Source: a virus. From it: DNA of 20,237 nucleotides. The stretch's first letter is position 1. Each line of letters starts with the position of its first letter. Below the pieces are notes generated by a model. It was not told the DNA's origin. It did not search any database and saw nothing but the letters and a program-made list of their open reading frames with translations. The position numbers and the translations under genes are program-made. The stretch spans positions 1 through 20,237 of IMG/VR virus record IMGVR_UViG_3300027733_000256, one strand, 5' to 3'. Below are positions 16,965 to 20,237 of this stretch, piece by piece.

Positions 16965-17954
16965 ATGGCTATTAAGAAAAAAGAAATTGGATTAGATTCA
17001 ATTAAATCCAAATTTTCATCAAAAACAAAATATAAACCTGAAAGTTACTACAATTGTGGAGATGCTTTCATGGGGGCATGTGGACTACCAGGTCCTGTTA
17101 TGGGTGGTATAAATATGTTTTTAGGACACTCTAACTCATCTAAAACAACTGCAATGATATTGGCAGCAGCTGACGCTCAGAAAAAAGGACATTTACCTGT
17201 TTTCATCATTACTGAGAAAAAATGGTCTTGGACTCACGCAGTTGAATTAGGATTATCCGCATCTCAAAACTCTGAAGGTGAATGGGATGGTGATTTTATT
17301 TTTAACGATAGTTTTGACTATATTGAACAAGCAACTGATTTTATTAATGAGGTATTAGACGCTCAAGAAAAGGGTGACTTACCATATAATTTATTATTTT
17401 TGTGGGATTCAGTTGGAAGTATTCCTTGTAAAATGACATTTGAAGGTAAAGGTGGAAAAATGCACAATGCCTCCACACTTGCTGATAAGATTGGTATGGG
17501 AATACACTCAAGAATTAGTAAATCTAAAAAAGAAGAGTATCCGTATTATAATACAATGGTAGTTGTTAACCAACCTTGGGTTGATTTACCTGATAATCCA
17601 TTTGGACAACCTGAAATCAAGGCTAAAGGTGGTGAGGCATTATGGTTGGCTTCAGCATTAGTATTCTTATTTGGAAATCAAAAGAAAGCGGGTATTAATC
17701 ATATTACCGCAACAAAAAATAATAGAACTATTCGTTACGCAATCAGAACCAAAATCTCTATCTTGAAAAACCACGTAAATGGTTTAGGTTATAATGATGG
17801 TAAGATTATTGCGGTACCACAGGGTTATATTTCAGACACTAAAGAGGCATTGGAGAGCTACAAGAAAGAATATTCACAGTATTGGAACGCTGTTTTAACA
17901 GGTACTGGTGAAATTCTTCTTGATGAAGAAGTTATTGAACATATTGAAGACTAG
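16965..17954 (+). CDS. uvsX: UvsX-like RecA-family recombinase
   Basis: This 329-aa protein has the RecA/UvsX core. A variant Walker A, 'GHSNSSKTT' (residues 54-62, Lys60), lacks the usual Gly before Lys, as does T4 UvsX with its 'SFKS' form. A candidate catalytic Glu84 sits in 'ITEKKW', Walker B is 'LLFLWDS' ending with Asp148-Ser149, and an L2-like region reads 'KAKGGEALWLASALVFLF'. It catalyses ATP-dependent strand exchange on gp32-coated ssDNA in recombination-dependent replication and repair. It follows gp32 across a terminator. The last helix is acidic. T4 UvsX is 391 aa, so this is shorter at the C-terminal end. No Shine-Dalgarno sequence precedes the ATG. The GTG-started nuclease begins 19 bases after its stop. 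Confidence 0.85.
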   Translation: MAIKKKEIGLDSIKSKFSSKTKYKPESYYNCGDAFMGACGLPGPVMGGINMFLGHSNSSKTTAMILAAADAQKKGHLPVFIITEKKWSWTHAVELGLSASQNSEGEWDGDFIFNDSFDYIEQATDFINEVLDAQEKGDLPYNLLFLWDSVGSIPCKMTFEGKGGKMHNASTLADKIGMGIHSRISKSKKEEYPYYNTMVVVNQPWVDLPDNPFGQPEIKAKGGEALWLASALVFLFGNQKKAGINHITATKNNRTIRYAIRTKISILKNHVNGLGYNDGKIIAVPQGYISDTKEALESYKKEYSQYWNAVLTGTGEILLDEEVIEHIED

Positions 17955-17973
17955 AACTTTTAAAATAAATTAA

Positions 17974-18987
17974 GTGATTAAAACACTGTTAATTGACGGT
18001 AACAATTTATTAAAAATCGGTTTTCATGGGGTTAAAGATTTCTTTCATGAAGGGAAACACGTTGGGGGTATTTGGCATTTTCTGAATACTACCCGACGTT
18101 TTATTGAAGAACAAAATTTTGATAAAGTTGTTGTTTTTTGGGATGGTGAAGATAGTTCCTCTGCCCGAAAATTAATTTACCCTCAATACAAAGAAAATCG
18201 TAAAATTTATAAAGAAGAGTTTAAGGAACAATCTTTTGCGGAACAAAAACAACGAGTTAAACAATATCTTGAAGAGATGTTTGTCAGACAGGTGGATATT
18301 GATAATAATGAAGCTGATGATTTAATTGCTTATTACTGTAAGATATCAACAAATGAAACTATAACCATTTTTTCAGGTGATAGGGACTTGACACAACTTA
18401 TTAGTGATAATGTCTCAATCTATTCCCCAAATACAAAATTAACATACAAGAATGGTGATTTTATTAGGTTATATGAAGCTGAAATCCCTCATTATAATGT
18501 TATAACTTACAAAGTGTTATCTGGTGATAAATCTGATAATATTGATGGTATCTATTTTTTGGGGGAAAAAACTTTTATTAAATTATTTCCCGAAATACTT
18601 GAAAAACCGACATCTGTTTCCGATATTTTAACAAGAGCGGAAATGTTATTCGCTGAAGACAAAGAAAACAAAGTATTACAAAATTTACTTACAGGTAAAA
18701 CCAAATCAGGTATCTATGGAAATGAATTTTTTGAGATTAACACAAAAATCGTGGATTTATCTAATCCGTTAATCACAGAAGAAGGAAAAGAAATTGTTGA
18801 ACTTTATTATAAAGAAACATTAGACCCCGAAGGTAGAGGTTACAGGAATCTTATTCGCATGATGATGGAAGACGGATTTTTTAAATTTTTACCAAAAGGA
18901 GACGAAGCTTGGGTTAACTTTGTTAAACCATTTTTAAAACTAACAAGAAAAGAAAAGAAAAAATATCAAACAAAAAATAAATTATGA
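17974..18987 (+). CDS. rnh: T4 RNase H-like 5'-3' nuclease (FEN family)
   Basis: This 337-aa protein has the full set of FEN-family acidic residues: Asp8 in 'IDGNN', Asp57 in 'VFWDG', Glu113/Asp115/Asp116 in 'NEADDLIAYY', Asp136 and Asp138 in 'SGDRDLTQLI', and Asp185/Asp188 in 'GDKSDNI'. The last lies in the helix-3-turn-helix that grips the DNA duplex ('GDKSDNIDGIYFLGEKT'). Arg66, in the 'RKLIYPQYKENR' helix, is the arch side. T4 RNase H (305 aa) removes RNA primers and adjacent DNA from lagging-strand fragments. The start is GTG at 17974, chosen because the next residues I-K-T-L-L-I-D begin the conserved first strand. The C-terminal tail is Lys-rich. Its stop overlaps the next ATG by ATGA, so the pair is translationally coupled. 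Confidence 0.88.
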   Translation: MIKTLLIDGNNLLKIGFHGVKDFFHEGKHVGGIWHFLNTTRRFIEEQNFDKVVVFWDGEDSSSARKLIYPQYKENRKIYKEEFKEQSFAEQKQRVKQYLEEMFVRQVDIDNNEADDLIAYYCKISTNETITIFSGDRDLTQLISDNVSIYSPNTKLTYKNGDFIRLYEAEIPHYNVITYKVLSGDKSDNIDGIYFLGEKTFIKLFPEILEKPTSVSDILTRAEMLFAEDKENKVLQNLLTGKTKSGIYGNEFFEINTKIVDLSNPLITEEGKEIVELYYKETLDPEGRGYRNLIRMMMEDGFFKFLPKGDEAWVNFVKPFLKLTRKEKKKYQTKNKL

Positions 18988-19436
18988 AAGAACAAGATGT
19001 AACCAAATTGGAATTTTTGATGAAAGTTAATGACAACATCATCGTCCAAAGATTTTTCAACGTTAGGAATTATAATCCTAAGGCGAAAAACTCTGATGAC
19101 CTTTATGAATATATAAAGGATTTTAAAGATGAAATGTGCCATATTTTGAAGATGAAAACTGTTGACTATATGTTACAGAATTCATATGAAATTATGGAGA
19201 ATCCGGAAATTCTTGAGACCTCATTTACTGATGGTCCTGAGTATTTTTCACTTATTATTAGGTATAATGACATGACAATTTGTCATAGATTGTTTGACGC
19301 TAAAATATACCCACCTAAAATAAGATACACCGTAGATATACGCCCGCAAATAAAAAGTTTATTGTCAGACCTGACAGACATTTTTTCGGCTGAAAATTTA
19401 ACATTTAATAACTACGAAATTCCTGTAGAGGGGTAA
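18984..19436 (+). CDS. Unrecognised protein coupled to RNase H (150 aa)
   Basis: I do not recognise this 150-aa protein. It is a soluble alpha/beta protein with no membrane segment or enzymatic motif that I can see. Strand-rich parts are 'KLEFLMKVNDNIIVQRFFNV' (residues 8-27) and 'YFSLIIRYNDMTICHRLF' (about 87-104), and a Lys/Asp-rich helix lies between residues 38 and 60. Each half carries a strand, a polar turn, then 'QRFF' or 'HRLF', so it may be an internal duplication. It overlaps the nuclease stop by four bases (ATGA) and precedes the helicase by 29 bases, so it probably acts in replication. A replication accessory protein such as a helicase loader (T4 gp59 position) is possible but unproven. 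Confidence 0.65.
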   Translation: MKEQDVTKLEFLMKVNDNIIVQRFFNVRNYNPKAKNSDDLYEYIKDFKDEMCHILKMKTVDYMLQNSYEIMENPEILETSFTDGPEYFSLIIRYNDMTICHRLFDAKIYPPKIRYTVDIRPQIKSLLSDLTDIFSAENLTFNNYEIPVEG

Positions 19437-19446
19437 TATTTATCAA
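19437..19446 (+). promoter_or_regulatory. TATTTATCAA box, variant of the TATTTATTAA element
   Basis: One base differs from the 10-mer found at 1086, 2965 and 15023. It starts directly after the stop codon of the preceding gene, 29 bases before the helicase ATG. Confidence 0.3.
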
Positions 19447-19465
19447 TTACAAGAATAAAAAAATT

Positions 19466-20237
19466 ATGGCGACAATTAGAAATTTTGACTATCTAGGTTC
19501 TACATTCCAAATTCAATTGGTAAATCAAATTATTGTAGACAAAGAGTTCGGAAGGTCCATAATTGATGTAATTGAAACAAACTATTTTGAAAATAAATAT
19601 TTCAAAATCATTATACAAATGATTAAGGAGTATTATTTAAAGTATGAACACACACCTACTTTTGATACTTTGGAACAGATAACAAAATCTGAATTACAGC
19701 AAGAGTTGGCTTCCAAAATTGTTCTTGACACAATAACTAAAATCAAAGATAGTACTATTGAAGGTGGACAGTTTGTTCAAGAAAAAGCTCTTAAATTTTG
19801 TAAACAACAAGAATTACAAAAGGCAATCACTAAAGCTCAAAAAGTTATTGATGGGGGAGAGTTTGAAAACTACGACACATTAGAGCAATTAATTAAAGAG
19901 GCATTACAAGTCGGGGAAAGAGAAGACGGAATGTCTGATGTATTCTCTAATCTTGATGATGTGTTAAATGAGGATTACAGACACCCAATCCCTATGGGAA
20001 TACCAGGTATTGATAGATTGTTAAAAGGTGGATTAGCAAAAGGTGAGATAGGTGTGATTTTAGCTCCGACAGGGGTTGGTAAATCAACATTCTTAACTAA
20101 AATATCAAATCACGCATATAATTTAGGTTATGGTGTACTTCAAATATTTTTTGAAGACAATCCTAAAATTATCCAAAGAAAACATTTCACATTATGGACT
20201 AAAGTTCACCCTGATGAACTATCAATCAAAAAGGAGG
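19466..20237 (+). CDS. 41: Replicative DNA helicase, gp41/DnaB-like (3' end cut by window edge)
   Basis: The first 257 codons are visible. The N-terminal 150 residues are helical, as in the DnaB N-terminal domain that supports the ring and binds primase. The RecA-like motor then starts with 'HPIPMGIPGIDRLLKGGLAK' and a full Walker A, 'APTGVGKST' at residues 200-208 (Lys206). The following strand 'YGVLQIFFEDNP' carries the conserved acidic residue (Glu in FFED) of DnaB motif H1a. Walker B and the rest lie beyond 20237. It would unwind the fork 5'-3' as a hexamer. The ATG at 19466 follows an A-rich leader without a Shine-Dalgarno sequence. It sits at the end of the visible uvsX-rnh-150 aa run. 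Confidence 0.85.
   Translation, partial: MATIRNFDYLGSTFQIQLVNQIIVDKEFGRSIIDVIETNYFENKYFKIIIQMIKEYYLKYEHTPTFDTLEQITKSELQQELASKIVLDTITKIKDSTIEGGQFVQEKALKFCKQQELQKAITKAQKVIDGGEFENYDTLEQLIKEALQVGEREDGMSDVFSNLDDVLNEDYRHPIPMGIPGIDRLLKGGLAKGEIGVILAPTGVGKSTFLTKISNHAYNLGYGVLQIFFEDNPKIIQRKHFTLWTKVHPDELSIKKE

Noticed and set aside
1-20237. tRNA genes, CRISPR arrays, insertion sequences or attachment sites
   Set aside because: No cloverleaf, spaced direct repeats or transposase motifs were seen; every gene fits a phage late or replication block.

Overview
This window is a stretch of a tailed-phage genome of the T4-like (straboviral/myoviral) type, with all genes on the + strand. It is strongly AT-rich. 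Arginine is written almost only as AGA, and the standard bacterial code is used (TAA, TAG and TGA all serve as stops). None of the starts is preceded by a Shine-Dalgarno sequence; the leaders are A/T-rich instead. That is typical of phages of Bacteroidota (Flavobacteria and relatives), so a Bacteroidota host is the best inference. I cannot name the phage.

Left two thirds (about 1-15,950): tail and baseplate genes. A zinc-ribbon-like small ORF lies at the left edge. It is followed by a T4 gp26/gp51-family protein, which appears to act as the 'G' part of a tail-assembly-chaperone pair. A short downstream frame (903-1079) looks like the 'T' extension, reached by a +1 (or -2) ribosomal frameshift at TTT-TTT-CGT. 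Next come a tape-measure-like protein (611 aa), a giant 1688-aa protein with two tail-tube-initiator-like modules and an embedded OmpA-like domain, a 108-aa LysM-like gp53-type wedge protein, and a 2209-aa hub protein (gp27-like parts plus a C-terminal glucosaminidase-like domain). Two small unrecognised genes follow, the second Pro-rich and coiled-coil. A clear intrinsic terminator closes the block.

Right third (about 15,950-20,237): DNA replication and recombination. After a sigma70-like promoter comes a gp32-type single-strand binding protein that lacks the zinc ligands and ends in a bacterial SSB-like acidic tip. A strong terminator follows, then UvsX (RecA-like), a T4 RNase H/FEN nuclease with a GTG start, an unrecognised 150-aa protein coupled to it by an ATGA overlap, and the first 257 codons of a DnaB/gp41-type replicative helicase cut by the window edge. 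Together these supply ssDNA coating, strand exchange, RNA-primer removal and fork unwinding.

The most interesting points are the predicted frameshifted chaperone extension; the fused, oversized tail proteins with OmpA-like and degenerate glucosaminidase-like domains; the zinc-less gp32 with an SSB-type tail; and a recurrent TATTTATTAA box about 20-30 bases ahead of four starts.
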